DNA from: Phanerochaete sordida
Lineage: Eukaryota; Basidiomycota; Agaricomycetes; Polyporales; Phanerochaetaceae
NCBI GenBank assembly: GCA_019973155.2
Contig: BPQB01000088.1
Span: forward strand, 61,418-125,417
Direction: 5' to 3'
Length of the DNA: 64,000 nucleotides
The notes under the pieces are model-generated. The model searched no databases, was not told where the DNA came from, and was given only the letters and a program-made list of their open reading frames with translations. Both the position numbers and the translations under genes were made by a program. Shown one piece after another: positions 45,701-57,261 of the stretch (positions are counted from its first letter, which is position 1; the number at the start of each line of letters is the position of its first letter).

Positions 45701-46838
45701 CTGTTTGACCTGGAGCAGGAAGCAGACGAGGAGGAGCAGAAGAACATGACGGGCAAGGGGAAGGGCAAGGGGAAGCGAGCACGAGGCAGAAAGCAGCCTA
45801 CCCGTAAGCAGCGATCAGAGCGTTGGAAAGCTATCAACGACATCGAGATCATCCTTCCCTCGTCTTTGATGATGCGAGCACGTCAACGGGAGTGCATGGC
45901 GGACGCTGTCGAGATCGAGATCGCCCTGCGCGTCGGCCAGGCGAACGAGGCGCTCACAGCCCTGCGGACACACCTAATTACCAGCTATACGTTCAAGAAC
46001 CGCGCCCCGGTAGTCGACCAGAAGAAGATGAAACAGGGCCAGTATATGTCGACGAGGTCGAAGACGGTGATCCACAGCAAGGACCAGAAGATACAGGGAT
46101 CGGCGAACGAGTATCGGCGTGCATACAGCGCTCTGATCAGTCTCGGCTACGAGGACAAAGAGAACCGGCTCAAGCCCCTCGAGAAGGACGATATCAAGGC
46201 ATTTGTGGTATCCATGGGTGACCAAGAGCTGGGGTACAGCAAAGGCAATGTCAAGTCGTCGTGGATCTGGCAAGAGCTAGAGTTCCTCGACACTGACGAG
46301 GTAGAGAGCCAGTTCTCTGAATACTCTGAAGAAGGTGCGCTGGCTCTCTAGACATCTGACGTTTCTGACCCGATTTGAAGTCGTCAAGGTGCATTGGTTC
46401 CGGGTGAGCGCGCTGCGAGCAAGATGGTGGGAGGAGCAGGAGGTCGTCCTTGAAGAAATGCGGCGCACGGTTCGCTTCTTCAAGTACCATCACTGGATAT
46501 GGCTGGAGCGTGGCAGCGCACGCGAGCTTGAGGGCCTGCTCGGGGAAGCAGCATACGCACGAAAGTGAGTAGCACATCAGGTACAGGTAGGCTGCGCAGG
46601 TAGACTCATCTCATGTCAGGCAAGCATATCGATATGAACGGCTGATTGATGGATGCCGCATCATGTTCCAGGATATCCCAGAGATCGACACGGTAGCTCA
46701 ACATACATCAGACCATAGGGTTCTGCAACTGATTTCTGCGAGTAGATGAATATCCGCCACTATGCGAAGACGAAGGACGGGAAGTGGATCAAGTATGTCT
46801 ATGATGCAGAGAGCATCACGTACGTAGCTCAGAACTAG
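42707..46838 (+). CDS. KDZ-family DDE transposase with CxC2 cysteine cluster (copy 2)
   Basis: Twelve exons join in frame: 42707-43057, 43109-43726, 43777-43955, 44005-44170, 44226-44362, 44415-44836, 44889-45101, 45151-45262, 45316-46334, 46381-46564, 46620-46692 and 46746-46838. They give 1188 residues. The Lys/Pro/Ser-rich N-terminus precedes a CxC2 cluster (CGGCGA, YRCFDCF, CQSC, His residues) and LVLKLGHQGHRC. The catalytic order is D393 (AVDGNFHANL), the STCHKFEAM and DLQKGER signatures, D510 (AYDVNCQHR) and E581 (QVDGEAPERMW), almost the same residue numbers as copy 1. Sequence identity to copy 1 is low, so they are different KDZ lineages. The C-terminal half has an acidic Asp/Ser region and basic helices. 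No stop or frameshift was found. The small last exons are the least certain part. Confidence 0.9.
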
Positions 46839-46899
46839 AATCTACCTACCAACTACTGTGCAAGAGCAATCTCGTGAAGATCGACTATCGGACAGGGAT

Positions 46900-48005
46900 G
46901 CGCGTGCCGCCCTCACGCTCATTGAGACAAGGCTGACGCGCGACGGCGCGCGACGACGCGGTGCGCGGGAAGCCGTGCCCTGCCGCCGCCGCGTCTCTGC
47001 GAAGGCCGACGCGCGACGACGCGGCACGCGGAATGTCCTGCCCAGTGGCCACCGCGTCTCTACAAAGGCTCCTGCGCGACAATGCGGCGCGCGGGAAGCT
47101 ATACCCCACCACCATCGCATCTCTGCGAAGAGCGTCGCGCGCTGTACTTGTGCGGCGCGGTGAAGACAGCACCAGGCGACGCGACGCGCGGGAAGTCGTG
47201 CCCCGCCGCCGCCGCATCTCTGCGAAGGGCGTCGCGCGCCATCTTTGCGTGGTGCTGTGAAGACAGCACCAAACGACGCGACGCGCGGGAAGTCCGTTGT
47301 CGCCGCCGTCGGTGCTCCGAGGGCCGCTGGCGCGCCGCCGTCGGGGATGCTGATTGAGACAAGGCTGACGTGCGACGACGCGGCGCGCGGAGAGTTGTGC
47401 CCAGCGGCCGCCGCGTCTCTACAAAGGCCGACGCGCGACGACGCGGCACGCGGAAAGTCGTGCCCTGGCACCGCCGCGTCTCTGCGAAGGCCGACGCGCG
47501 ACGACGCGGCGCGCGGGAAGTTGTGCGCGGAGGCCGCCGCGTCGCTACAAAGGCCGACGCGCGACGACGCGGCGCGCGGAAAGTCATGCCCTGCCGCCGC
47601 CGCGTCTCTGCGAAGGCCGACGCGCGACGACGCGGCACGCGGGAAGTTGTGCGGGGCCGCCGCCGCGTCTCTACAAAGACCGTCGCGCGACAACGTGGCG
47701 CACGGGAAGTCGTGCCCAGCGGCCGCCGCGTCTCTACAAAGGGCGCCGCGCGACGACGCGGTGCGTGGGAAGTCGTGCGCGGAGGCCGACGCGTCTCTGC
47801 GAAGGCCGACGCGCGACGACGCGGCGCGCGGCAAGCTATACTCCACCACCACCGCGTCTCTGCGAAGAGCGTCGCGCGTTGAACTTGCGCGGCGCCGTGA
47901 AGACAGCACCAGGCGACGCGGCGCGCGGGAAGTCCCTTGTCGCCGCCGTCGGTGCTCCGAAGGCCGCTGGCGCGCCGCCTTCGGCGGCAGCACCCCCTGG
48001 CCATG
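46900..48005. repeat. 63-bp GC-rich satellite
   Basis: The unit containing GCCGACGCGCGACGACGCGG recurs with exact 63-bp spacing (for example 47427, 47490, 47553, 47616), with about 16 copies overall plus interspersed variants. Because 63 is divisible by three, several frames stay open on both strands, producing long Arg/Ala-rich frames that are not convincing genes. A higher-order repeat is seen: GAGACAAGGCTGACG occurs near 46923 and near 47355. The array starts ~60 bp after the stop of KDZ copy 2. Confidence 0.9.
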
Positions 48006-48208
48006 ACCTCATTGCCTAACAGGGACACTTGGCATGAGTGCCAGGTATTATCTTATCTTGATCTACCTTGGCCAGAAAGCGCCCAGCGTGTCTCTGTTTG
48101 AGACGCGACGGTGTCTAAGTTTGAGACGCGACGCATGCCTGGGTTGGGGACGCGTCAACCGGGCGCCGGGGTCTCCTATATGTGGACTGCATGCCACTGA
48201 TACAACAA

Positions 48209-48285
48209 GCACAAGTGGCCTAGCGGTCTATTGTGTTGGACGTTCAGGAGGGCGCGGGTTCGATTCTTACCGTCGCCGCTTTTTT
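48209..48285 (+). ncRNA. tRNA-like Pol III unit
   Basis: An A box (TGGCCTAGCGG, 48216-48226), a B box (GTTCGATTC, 48258-48266) and a T6 run (48280-48285) occur with tRNA-like spacing. The 5' acceptor strand does not pair with the 3' end and the T stem is weak, so it is more likely tRNA-derived (SINE-like) than a working tRNA. Confidence 0.4.
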
Positions 48286-48484
48286 GGTGGCTCTGATTTC
48301 TCTCGTGCTCTCATCGGCTGTCTATTATTTACGGGCGCTTGCACCCGTCTAAGACGGTGCAAGCCTGGGCCTTCGCTGTCTGAGACGGCGAACTGAATCA
48401 GCTCCCCGAGCCAACTCGCGCCGCACAAGTTCGTGCGCGGCTACAAGTGGCTGTATCCGCCGCCCCCACAGGCCCCAGGAAGCT

Positions 48485-48869
48485 ATGCAACGTGCTCTGC
48501 TGCTCGCTCGTGTTCGCGAAGCGCCCTCAGACGGCGAGCACGACGACGGGCTGTGCATTGACGCGTACCAACGCGCACGTATCCGCGAAGCTCGCGCCGC
48601 ACTTCTGGAGTCGACCGCGTCTCAGCGCGACAGCGAGGCTCAGGCCACGCTGGTGAAACGACTCGCAAAGGTGCTGAACAGGCCCGCCTTCCGCCCCGAT
48701 ATGTTTCAGATGTTGCGCGGGTTGTGCACAATCGTCCACGATGAAGTGCACGGCTGCAGGCGCTGCGGCAAGACGGACAAGCTGCTGCTCTGCTCCGGGA
48801 ATGTAAGACGGCGGAGTACTGTTCTGAGGAGTGCCACAAGCTTCAATGCTTTGAAACGGATTACTGAAC
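48485..48869 (+). pseudogene. Frameshifted MYND-finger gene relic
   Basis: The open frame encodes a helical region (RDSEAQATLVKRLAKVLNRP) and the first half of a MYND finger, CRRCGKTDKLLLCSG. The expected remaining ligands (CKTAEYCSEECHKLQCFETDY, ending in a stop at 48867-48869) follow in another frame. Two extra bases between CSG and TGT explain the break. It is a more divergent relative of the intact gene that begins 357 bp downstream, so MYND genes were locally duplicated more than once. Confidence 0.6.
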
Positions 48870-49225
48870 ATCGAAATGGACGCAGACCTGTATAGTACTG
48901 GGCTTAGAAGGAAAATCCTTCGTCAACGTTGCTGGTCGTCGCTGCGCCGGTTCGCACAAGCGCTCTCCGTAGCCTTTCGGGTAGTGATATCAGTCTGGCA
49001 TCGTCGTTATGTAAAGCCGGAGGAACGCCATGGGGGTCCATCGCCTGGCTGTGGAATGCGACTCTGGGGAACGACGACGCGTCGACGTCACGCTACGTCG
49101 TCGCGTCGTCCCACACCGCATCTATCAGCATCCGCTCGCGTGGCACTCGCGTGCTCTGTTTAATTAGTCCCAACGCTCCGCGTGAAAGTTCGCGTCGTCC
49201 TCCTTCTCCGCCAACTACCACCTGG

Positions 49226-50143
49226 ATGGCAAGCCAGTCGCGACAGAAGGTGCCACCCCGCGCAGAAGTTGAGCGATTCGCAGAAGACATGGCGAAGGAA
49301 TTGCACCTGCTCGAGAATCCGCTACCAAAGGACACCTACTTCAGCGACGAGGAGATGAAAGCAAACCAGAGCCGCGTACGTCGCCATGTCCCGTCGTGTC
49401 TCACGTTTTTGCCGCTCACCGGCTCGACTCAGCTCAACGCGATGGTGCACCCCCTCCCTCCCTCGTTCACGGATCCCCTCTACATCGCCTTCTCGGCCAA
49501 ATACCTCCCCGCACTCGCGACGTCGCTCCGTGCGCTCTCGCTTGACACGCAGCGCAACGCCTTTTCGACGCTCGTGCAAGTCCTGTCGCTGCTCCCTGTC
49601 GAGCGCGATCCGTACACGCGCCGCTTCTTCGCCTCGCAGCAGTTCGCAGGCATGCCGACGCTGCTCGCGCGCGCGTTCGTGCGCGGGATCGCCTGGCTCC
49701 AGCCCTCAGGCCCCGGCGCCCTCGCCGACCTCTTCTTCTACATGCTCATCTGGTGCGACCCATCCACGGGCGACGACGCCGAAACATGCATTGACAAGGA
49801 CGCGCGCGTGGCTCTCGCACGCAACATCGCGGAACTGCAGGAGTCGCCGAGCTTCGCACGCCTCGACGACAAGCAGCGCGCGCAGGTCGCGCGGCTCGCC
49901 AAGGTCCTCACGACGCTCAAACACGTCGACGGCGGCGGCGTCCCGCCGAGCTACTGGCTCAAAGCGCAGCGCGACCTGCACGAGGCGGACATCCCCGGCG
50001 TCGAGGCGTGCGCGGTCTGTCTCGAGGACGAGGAGCTTTTCTTCTGCTTCAAGTGCAAGACGGTCAAGTACTGCTCGAAGGAGTGCCAGCTGAAGGCGTG
50101 GAAGGAAGGGCACAAGGTCCGGTGCTACGAGACGACGTACTGA
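49226..50143 (+). CDS. MYND zinc-finger protein (block B copy)
   Basis: Two exons (49226-49375 and 49433-50143) with a 57-bp intron give 286 residues. Because the intron is a multiple of three and has no stop, retention would add 19 residues. Its position and the donor GTACGT are identical to the block A gene at 17966. The C-terminal MYND finger keeps all ligands (CAVC, FFCFKC, YCSKEC, His, Cys) and lacks only a Gly-Lys pair (KG) near the end. The intact frame and mostly third-position differences from copy A (by eye) suggest both copies are under constraint. Context: the frameshifted MYND relic lies 357 bp upstream, and the inverted block D lies downstream. Confidence 0.87.
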   Translation: MASQSRQKVPPRAEVERFAEDMAKELHLLENPLPKDTYFSDEEMKANQSRVRRHVPSCLTFLPLTGSTQLNAMVHPLPPSFTDPLYIAFSAKYLPALATSLRALSLDTQRNAFSTLVQVLSLLPVERDPYTRRFFASQQFAGMPTLLARAFVRGIAWLQPSGPGALADLFFYMLIWCDPSTGDDAETCIDKDARVALARNIAELQESPSFARLDDKQRAQVARLAKVLTTLKHVDGGGVPPSYWLKAQRDLHEADIPGVEACAVCLEDEELFFCFKCKTVKYCSKECQLKAWKEGHKVRCYETTY

Positions 50144-50499
50144 GGCGGAGAGGATGGTAGGACTGTAACTTATAGCTAAGTCTATTTCTTGTGCATATAT
50201 ACAGCATGTATTGTGGCCTGCGACGTCGCAGCAATATCAGGTCATGGCTGGTTCCATGATCTCGAAACCGTCGCGCTCGATACGCAGCATGCAAGGCGAG
50301 TGTGCTGGCGCAGTGAGGTGCCCGCGGCCTGGCCGTGTTCGGCAGCCTACTGTCGGATCTCACGCGACCTGCTGCAAGCTCTCGTCCCCACTGTTTTCCG
50401 CTGTCTCTGCCACAAATACGAACTTGAGGTCCATCAAAGACAGCACACCGCCACTGCTGGAGCGATGGTCTCTTTCGTGCCTCACTGAAACTAGTGGCT

Positions 50500-51610
50500 C
50501 GCAGCGACGACGCCACCATGCTGACAGCAGAAACATTTCTAGGACTCCAGGATTCACAGCTAGGAGCCTCCGACCTTGGTGGAGAATCCGCACTCATGGT
50601 GTCCGTCTCGCGCGCTCATCTGCCCTAGCACCATGTCCCTCTGCCCAGCCCTCTCTTCCCGCCCAGCCCCAGCAAGCGCGCACGGGCACAAGTCTACCGC
50701 GGGCCCGAGGTCGAGGAGGCGGACATCCCCAAGACTTGCACAGGGTGCGTGTAGGCCTTCAGGGAGGCCACTGGGACGTCCCAGACGACAAACGCGGCAG
50801 AGGACGCGGCCGTAGTCGCGATGGGGCGAGAAGAAAGCAGAGGTCCTCCAGGTATTCGGGCTCGCGTCGCTGATGACCGCGACAGAGCCCGTGCCGGAGG
50901 CCGCGAGGGCTGTGGAGGACCTTCCGTCTTCCAGCACTGCGGGACCAGTGTCCTGAATCGAGGTCGAAGCGGCGGCGGCGGACGTGGAGGCCTTCACCCC
51001 TGGCACCGCCCGCCTGCTCCCAAAGTCATCTCCACAGGCACCCCCAAAACCCTCGCGTCGCGCATCGCAGCGCACACCGCCCTCGCGCGCCGCCCCACCG
51101 CTGCTCAGCCCCAGTCCCAGATCCTGCGCCGCCGCGGCTTCGGCAGTGCGGGCAACGCGCGGTGTGCGTAGCTGCACGCCGCACATAGACTGCGGTGGCA
51201 AGGACGTGCAGACTGCGCGCTCGGGTGTCGTCGCCGCGGGCAGCGCGGACGTTCTCCGCGGTGCGCGTGCCACAGTGCTGCGCGCCGCGCACCGCAAAGC
51301 TCGACGCCTTCGTGCGGAGCGTCGCGGACATCGACGCCGAGGACGGGCAGATTTCCCTGTTCCCGGGCTCCGGCACCGCGTGCACGGTGCAGACGTGCTG
51401 CGCGGACGTCTGCGTGCTGTGCATGCCGCAGGGGCTACGGGGCTTCCGACTACACGGGCGGCGTCAGCCGAGGGGGCGAAGAAGGGCTTCGAGGGCGCGC
51501 GTCTTTGGGATGGGCGAGTGATGTCCGGCGTAGCGGTTTTGAGGCTGGACCGCGCACGGCCAGGGCACGCGGATCGTCTGCTCTGTGCGGCTGCAGCAGC
51601 ACTTTGAGGC
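50500..51610 (+). pseudogene. Decayed middle gene of block B
   Basis: Pieces equivalent to the block A middle gene occur in different frames. The first is a TEPVPEAA-like segment near 50880-50910. The second is SVADIDAEDGQISLFPGSGT near 51325-51385, with VQTCCADVCVLCMPQG after it. The frame changes several times, so this copy is not functional. Confidence 0.4.
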
Positions 51611-52439
51611 GGAGGTGTGCTATGCGCGCGAGCATCGGGAGGAGGCCGGGCGAGAGGGCGCAGCGTATACGGTGCATGTCGAGTATGTTCGTACTCTCAA
51701 CAAGAACCGCGTCGGCGCTTACGCTATTTCGTCCTTATGTTTGATTCCCATCATAACGAGGCTACAGGTATCTCGAACGGAATATCAGGCACGCGCAGTA
51801 AATACCCTGCGTCACGTCTCCGCCTCCAAGCTCATCGTCTCAAGATACGCATTCTGGCATGACGAACAGCGCGTCGAGAAACAACCGCAGAGTAGGAGCA
51901 TATGCGTCTTGCCTGCAGTGAACCGCATCCACCACACGCGCGGCCTCGAGGCGCGCCACGGTTCGTCCACGTGCGGCCGCACCTCAAGCTCGTGGTGAAC
52001 ATCAAAACGTGCATGGCCGCCTCATGCACGGCGAGGAACCCCGCGGATGCCGTGCCGAGAGGAGGCCTGTGCGCTGCCAGAGGGGTTCCTCGGCGAGGCA
52101 GGGTCGAGACGTGGATAACCAGAGAGGGAGAATGTGCAAAAGGTTCCGGGTGCGAACTCTCCAAATACGACGTTCACCGATGGGCAGTGTGGCGAGGAGT
52201 ATGTCAGCACAGGGAGGTCCCTACGACTCGCTCTCAGCCCCGTCGGACGCTATTACAGCGCACCACAGCATCACCCTTCGCTACCTCATTTCTATAATAT
52301 AACGATGACGTTGCGCTCGTACCCCTTGAGCTATGCGCAATCCCTCCCAACTGGCTGTACCGATGAGGGCTTCAGCAGACTCACATGTCGTAAAGCATTT
52401 GGTCCAGTAATTGCACAATAAATTTGGGGTAACACGTTC

Positions 52440-55400
52440 ATGTCTCCATCTCCGATACCCCTCTTCTAACTCCCGCTGCTGTCGTACTACACTACCAGCG
52501 AAGCAGTCGAAGATCGTGGCAATAATTTCAGGTGAGAGGTCAGCACATATAATTCTAGGTATCCTGGAAAGTGTCCATGCTGGACAATGAGGGCGTACTA
52601 CAATCAGGATCTATGCCAAACGGTGAGCAAACAGGCTGGAAAGCAGAACATCAGCTCTAGACTAACGGGCCTCTTGACGTGCACCGACCTGTGTACTACC
52701 CACAAGGCCTGACCAATGCAGACTGCCAGTTCCCCCAAACAATACCAGAATGGGCCGTCCAAATCCAAAAACCATGACGAATACGTAAGGGTAGACGGCC
52801 AAACATTGTATTTTGAGAGATTGTGCTGTGGTCGTAGGGATAATTGCAGTGCTCATGAAGCAAGAAATAGCTGATTTGGATCAAGACCTGGAGAGAATCA
52901 GTTGATATAGAAGACTGATATACTGGAGTTAAAATCGATAATTACGGAGGGTGAGTCAGGTGATTACTGAATCACCACGGCAGGAGTCAGGGGCTATATA
53001 TACGGTAGCATAAGCGCTACCTGTATACTAAGGATATAGAGCACAGCATTAACCGGGCAGTTGTGTAGGCGAGCGAAGCATAGGACTGGAAGGAAGTGGG
53101 AACAATGGACTACGGACATGAGCCCAAGAAAAGATCGGGATGAATACATGACGCCACACGGTATATCAGACTCCATTAGCTGTAAATTCGTAGAACTAAA
53201 AAGTCGTGCTTTGACTCGACAAATGCTTCAAGATGCACCACAAGCAGCGCTATGTGCTCGCATTGCGTTACAGTAAAATATGCCCATGAGGAGTTATTCC
53301 GTGGTATACTTGAGGAGTGTTCCAGTACAATCAGGGTGCCTCGCAAGAAGAAACGGTGGTAATGAGGAAGCTTCTTGGAAACGCTATTTTCATTTATGAA
53401 GCGCGCGACCAAGGACCAGCGGTTTCCATTGATAATACAAGCTAGACCTGAGTGGACAGCACGAACACAGGATGGGATATGAGAGATGCTCAGCGTTCTA
53501 TCAGAAGCCACACTGGTTTCAAGTCTGAAGCCTGGGTCCCGCACGAAGAACAATATCTCTCGCACAACATACATTCAACAAGCATGTGTACGATGCTCGG
53601 TGGGTTTCCATTAAATGTGCCGTAGGAAAAGCCGATCTACTCACCATAGCTCATACCTGGCAAGCAATTTCTGCACCCGCAAGTATCGCAATAGTCGCCA
53701 AGCCAGCGTTTGGCTTCGCGAACACCCATTTACGCGCCGTCCAAAGATGCATATACGATGCTATCGGACCTGGACTCACGCCGTTAGGCGCTTCGATGAT
53801 GGAGCGATCGAGCTCAAAGTCCGTTCTCTTCGTTAGCAGAATGCTGTTCTAAACGGAATTGAAGTCGACGGAGACGAAGGGCGCTGGTAAAGCATGTTTG
53901 ACTAAAGCTATCGCAAGCGCAGCAAAACGAGTACTACACATGGGGCGCTGATCAAACATGTATGGGTAATATGATCGAACGCATAGCAACACGAGTACTA
54001 CACATTGCGAGAACATTGCTGCCGGAGGCTGAGCTTCCGGACATGACGGACATGAAAGACGTGCTGCAGCCGCTGGCAAAAGGAAAGTCGGATTATTGTT
54101 ACGACGCATTAAGCACCAGGCCCTTCGGTCATCGTAAAACCTCTACGGCGAGGGTTATTGGAAGGCGCAATGTCTGAAATATATCTCGCCCTACAGCGCG
54201 CCTCTGGGTATGCGGAACTGAAACGGCCGATCGTGTACGATCTCGCGTAGCTCGGAGGTATGAGCTCGGACCCATCTTCGGTCTTTGTCGCGACGGCCAG
54301 CAGAAATCTGCGTAGCGGATTGCATATTCTCTGGCGCGCTGTGATGACGTCAGACGAGACTGAGAACGAGTGGTGTGGACCTTCCTGTGCTGAGATGCTT
54401 CTCGACGGAGACTTCGGCACACTGCCCATGGGCACACGCCGTATTCGGAGGAGTCGCGCTCATAATCTTGTGCACAGACTCCTACTCTGGAAGTCCGCGG
54501 TGCACCGCCTCGACGCTGCCCTGCCAAAAAACTCCAAGCGCAGCGCGCTAGCCTCCTCTCAGAACGCGCGCGCAGCATCCGCGAGGTTCCTCGCCCGGCA
54601 CGAGGCCGTGTCTATGCACGCAGTCTACAAACATCTCTGACAGACATCGTATACACAGCGTCTTCTCGCCCAGCCTCGTCCGGATGCTCGCGCGCATAGA
54701 GCACCTCCAGCTCGAAGGGCTACGACAGTCACACGGCGCCGACGAAACGCGTGCTCTGGGCGTGCGCGACGCAGGCTGAAAACGGCGCGCGCTCCGAATA
54801 ACGCTCGAGCATCCCAGACATACGCCCCGCGGAAGCCCTTTACGGCCCCCTGGCCCCGTCTGACACCGACCGCGCAGTCGGAAGTCGCGCGCCCCGCGGC
54901 ACACGGGCACCGCGAAGACGTCCGCGCAGAACGTCGGCACCGCGCACGCGATGCCGAAGCCTGGGCACAGAGTCATTGCGTGCCCTCTGACTTAATCTTT
55001 GCGACGCGACACACGAGGGCGTTGAGCTTTGCAGTGCGCGACGCGCAGCCTCTTGGCGACGCCGCGCGCACCGCGAAGGCTTCTGCACGTCGTTGCCCGA
55101 GGTCCCGAAGCCCGGGCGCAGATACATAGACTGCACGCCCCTGGCTTTAATGTTCTCGCAGCTCCGCACAAAAGCGTTGAGCTCTGCGGTGTGTTGCCAG
55201 GAGCTCCTTCTGCGCGCACACCGTCGTAGAGGCATCTCTGCCTCAATCGTCGGGACGCTCCTCACGAGGGAGTCGAGCTCCTTCTGCGCACGGTGTCACC
55301 TTCTGTCGCGGCTGGCTTGCCATGGTGGTTGTTGACGAAGACGGTAGAGACGCGTACTTCCGCGCGACGCACCACGTGAGCGGAAGCTGATAGACGCGGA

Positions 55401-55450
55401 GTGGGGCAACGCGACGTCGACGCGTCGTCCCGACATCATTGACTGTCCCT
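52440..55450 (-). repeat. Segmental duplication, block D (inverted)
   Basis: Read on the minus strand, block D runs in the same order as block A: upstream flank and MYND start (55321), decayed middle (about 55300-54600), the 53850-54180 segment equivalent to 20540-20870, the 53200-53480 segment equivalent to 21200-21480, and at 52690-52860 the peptide-like run equivalent to 21860-22050. The F-box gene is absent. It lies tail to tail with block B. Confidence 0.75.
54548..55321 (-). pseudogene. MYND start joined to decayed middle gene (block D)
   Basis: The minus strand starts like the MYND genes (MASQPRQKVTPCAE at 55321) but breaks after about 26 codons. It continues with units of the middle gene: LNAFVRSCENIKARG with YLRPGFGT, then LRPGF/LCPGFGIACAVPTFC and ADVFAVPVCRGA. 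Several frames are involved. The junction deletes the whole MYND finger region, so this copy is a rearranged pseudogene. Confidence 0.5.
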
Positions 55451-55810
55451 GGAGTCACATCCCAACCCGCCCCCAGAGTCTTCTCAAATACGAGCCAGAG
55501 CCGCAAAAGACTCTCAGTATTCTTTCCGCTCTGAAGACAATTACTGCTGCAGCGCTGCCTGCAAAGCTGTTCCACGCAGCCAAGCTTAAGGAGGCCGTTT
55601 TGCTCCCCTTCGCCGTGCTCGCCTTTATGCTCTGGGAGCTACCCAAGCAGGTCTTAGGGGTCGTGCTATGCGCTTTTTATTAGCTCGCTTAACTCCCAGT
55701 CATCTGGGTCTTTAAACCTGTAAGCCTTCCGTCCCATTGTAACGCCTGCTCTGAGCTGAAGCGTTCACAAGCCGCGACCTCCGAAAAAGCTCAAAAACCT
55801 GCGAGCTCAA

Positions 55811-56815
55811 ATGGCTGTGATGGGCGCAGGCATTATGGATGTATGCTCTGCTGCACACGCGATAGCGCATAGCTTCAAGGTCGTCATTTACGAGAAGAGC
55901 GACAGAGTTGGTACGAGGTATGTATATGGTACCCTGCTACTCATACAAATGGCTACTGTTTGCAGGCGGAATCTGGACCTCTGTGAACAAGGCCTCCGGT
56001 CTCCGGCTCAACTCAATCCTATACCGCTTTTCCCCTTCTGTGCACTGGTCTAGGTTTTTTTTTTCGCATTGCGACGAGATCTTGAATGGTACGCAACAGA
56101 TACACACGGCCGTTCCCTACTTCTCATATATCCCCTGCACAGAGATCGGAAAAATCTGGATAGAATACCGCCTCTATGATCGAACATGCTTCAACGCAAC
56201 TGTCACATCCGTGAAGCGCGCCGGTGGCGACGCGTCATGCAGCCCGAAGTGGGTCGTCAACGATGGCGCGGACGGTGCGTTCTATGCGGTCATCATCAGC
56301 ATCGGTACATGTGGCGAGCCAATGATGAAGATGTTCCCTGGGATGCCCGTCTACCAACCCGAGGAGAGGCCCGAGAAGCCCAGGCAGAACGGCGACAAGG
56401 ACGAGCACGAGGCGGACGACAAGCCGCACCAGGACAACGGTGCGTCCACGAAGGCCGCGTGGAGCTCGCCAGACGCGACCGAAGAGGCCGTGCGGCTCAA
56501 GGACGGACAGTGCCCGTGTAAAAGCTCGAACTGGCCCTCGCAGGACGACAGCGTTGCGCTTCCCGAGAAGGTCGACGACGTCCACGGCGCAACCGTCACC
56601 ACCGCGTGCGACGAGAGCGCGTAGGACACCGACGAAGAGCCGACGCTCACGGTCGGGCGCAACCAGGTCAAGACGACGGAGCAGGGCTTTCCCAGGCCTG
56701 AGGAAACATTCGCACTGGGCCCCAACGTGCCGCCCGTTCGCAGCAAGAATGCGATCGCTGTCTACACGCCCTGTCTGTCAACTCCTAGCGGGACGAAGGT
56801 GAGCGGAGGGGCCCC
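55811..56815 (+). pseudogene. Truncated flavin-monooxygenase-like gene
   Basis: Exon 55811-55910 encodes VAVMGAGIMDVCSAA and FKVVIYEKSDRVG, a nucleotide-binding Rossmann start in which the second glycine of the usual GxGxxG is lost. A 55-bp intron leads in frame to GIWTSVNKASGLRLNS and YRFSPSVHWS (exon from 55966), matching the FAD-binding and early region of flavin-containing monooxygenases. Similarity fades after about 56330 into a hydrophilic segment. A TAG at 56622-56624 interrupts the frame, which then stays open to about 56895 with PNVPPVRSKNAIAVYTPC. The NADPH site and the remaining core are missing. The gene lies between blocks D and C and is not part of the duplication. Confidence 0.5.
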
Positions 56816-57261
56816 ATCGCATCACGAGCAAGCATCGTTGGTGCAGCCAGGAGCGTGGACACGTCACACGTACATCGGCATTCGTCATCGCATTTGATGC
56901 GCAGAGAATCGCGCGTACATTCTACAGGATAATACGTCGCTGCTACGAACTCTCGTCAGTGGCATCGAAGAAACGATTGAACCGGTGTGCTGACTGCGAA
57001 TTAGGGATGTGATTGCTCTCATGGAGCAATTTTGGATCGCGTCCCTGGGAATAACCCGCTTGAACCACGACATTGCGGACGTGCTCCGGTGTCATCTACG
57101 ACTGTGCGCCGCACTCTTCTTCGCGCATCACGCCCTGACCTAGAGTCGCAGGCCCTTTTCCTCCATAAACACCATCACGACCCGCTTCCAGTCTTTTTCC
57201 TCAGCTTAGTCCTAGCAAGGTAGCATGAACACAACTACACCATGACGACGTAGGTATTGCG

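Larger units (their letters stand above)
49000..52430 (+). repeat. Segmental duplication, block B (MYND plus decayed middle)
   Basis: Block B shares DNA similarity with block A from the MYND gene to about 20330 (B: about 52420). Its upstream flank (from about 49060) matches block D (inverted, about 55340-55450), around GACGACGCGTCGACGTC. It stops before the part that carries the F-box gene. Confidence 0.75.

Noticed and set aside
46842..47993. 383-codon minus frame and long plus frames over 47.1-48.0 kb as repeat proteins
   Set aside because: All frames are open only because the satellite unit is 63 bp. There is no leader, start context or non-repeat domain.
29630..48005. CRISPR-like arrays (96-bp, 128-bp and 63-bp repeats)
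   Set aside because: Repeat units are contiguous and longer than CRISPR repeats, have no unique spacers, and the host is a eukaryote.
48209..48285. Functional tRNA gene
   Set aside because: Same reason: no acceptor-stem complementarity.
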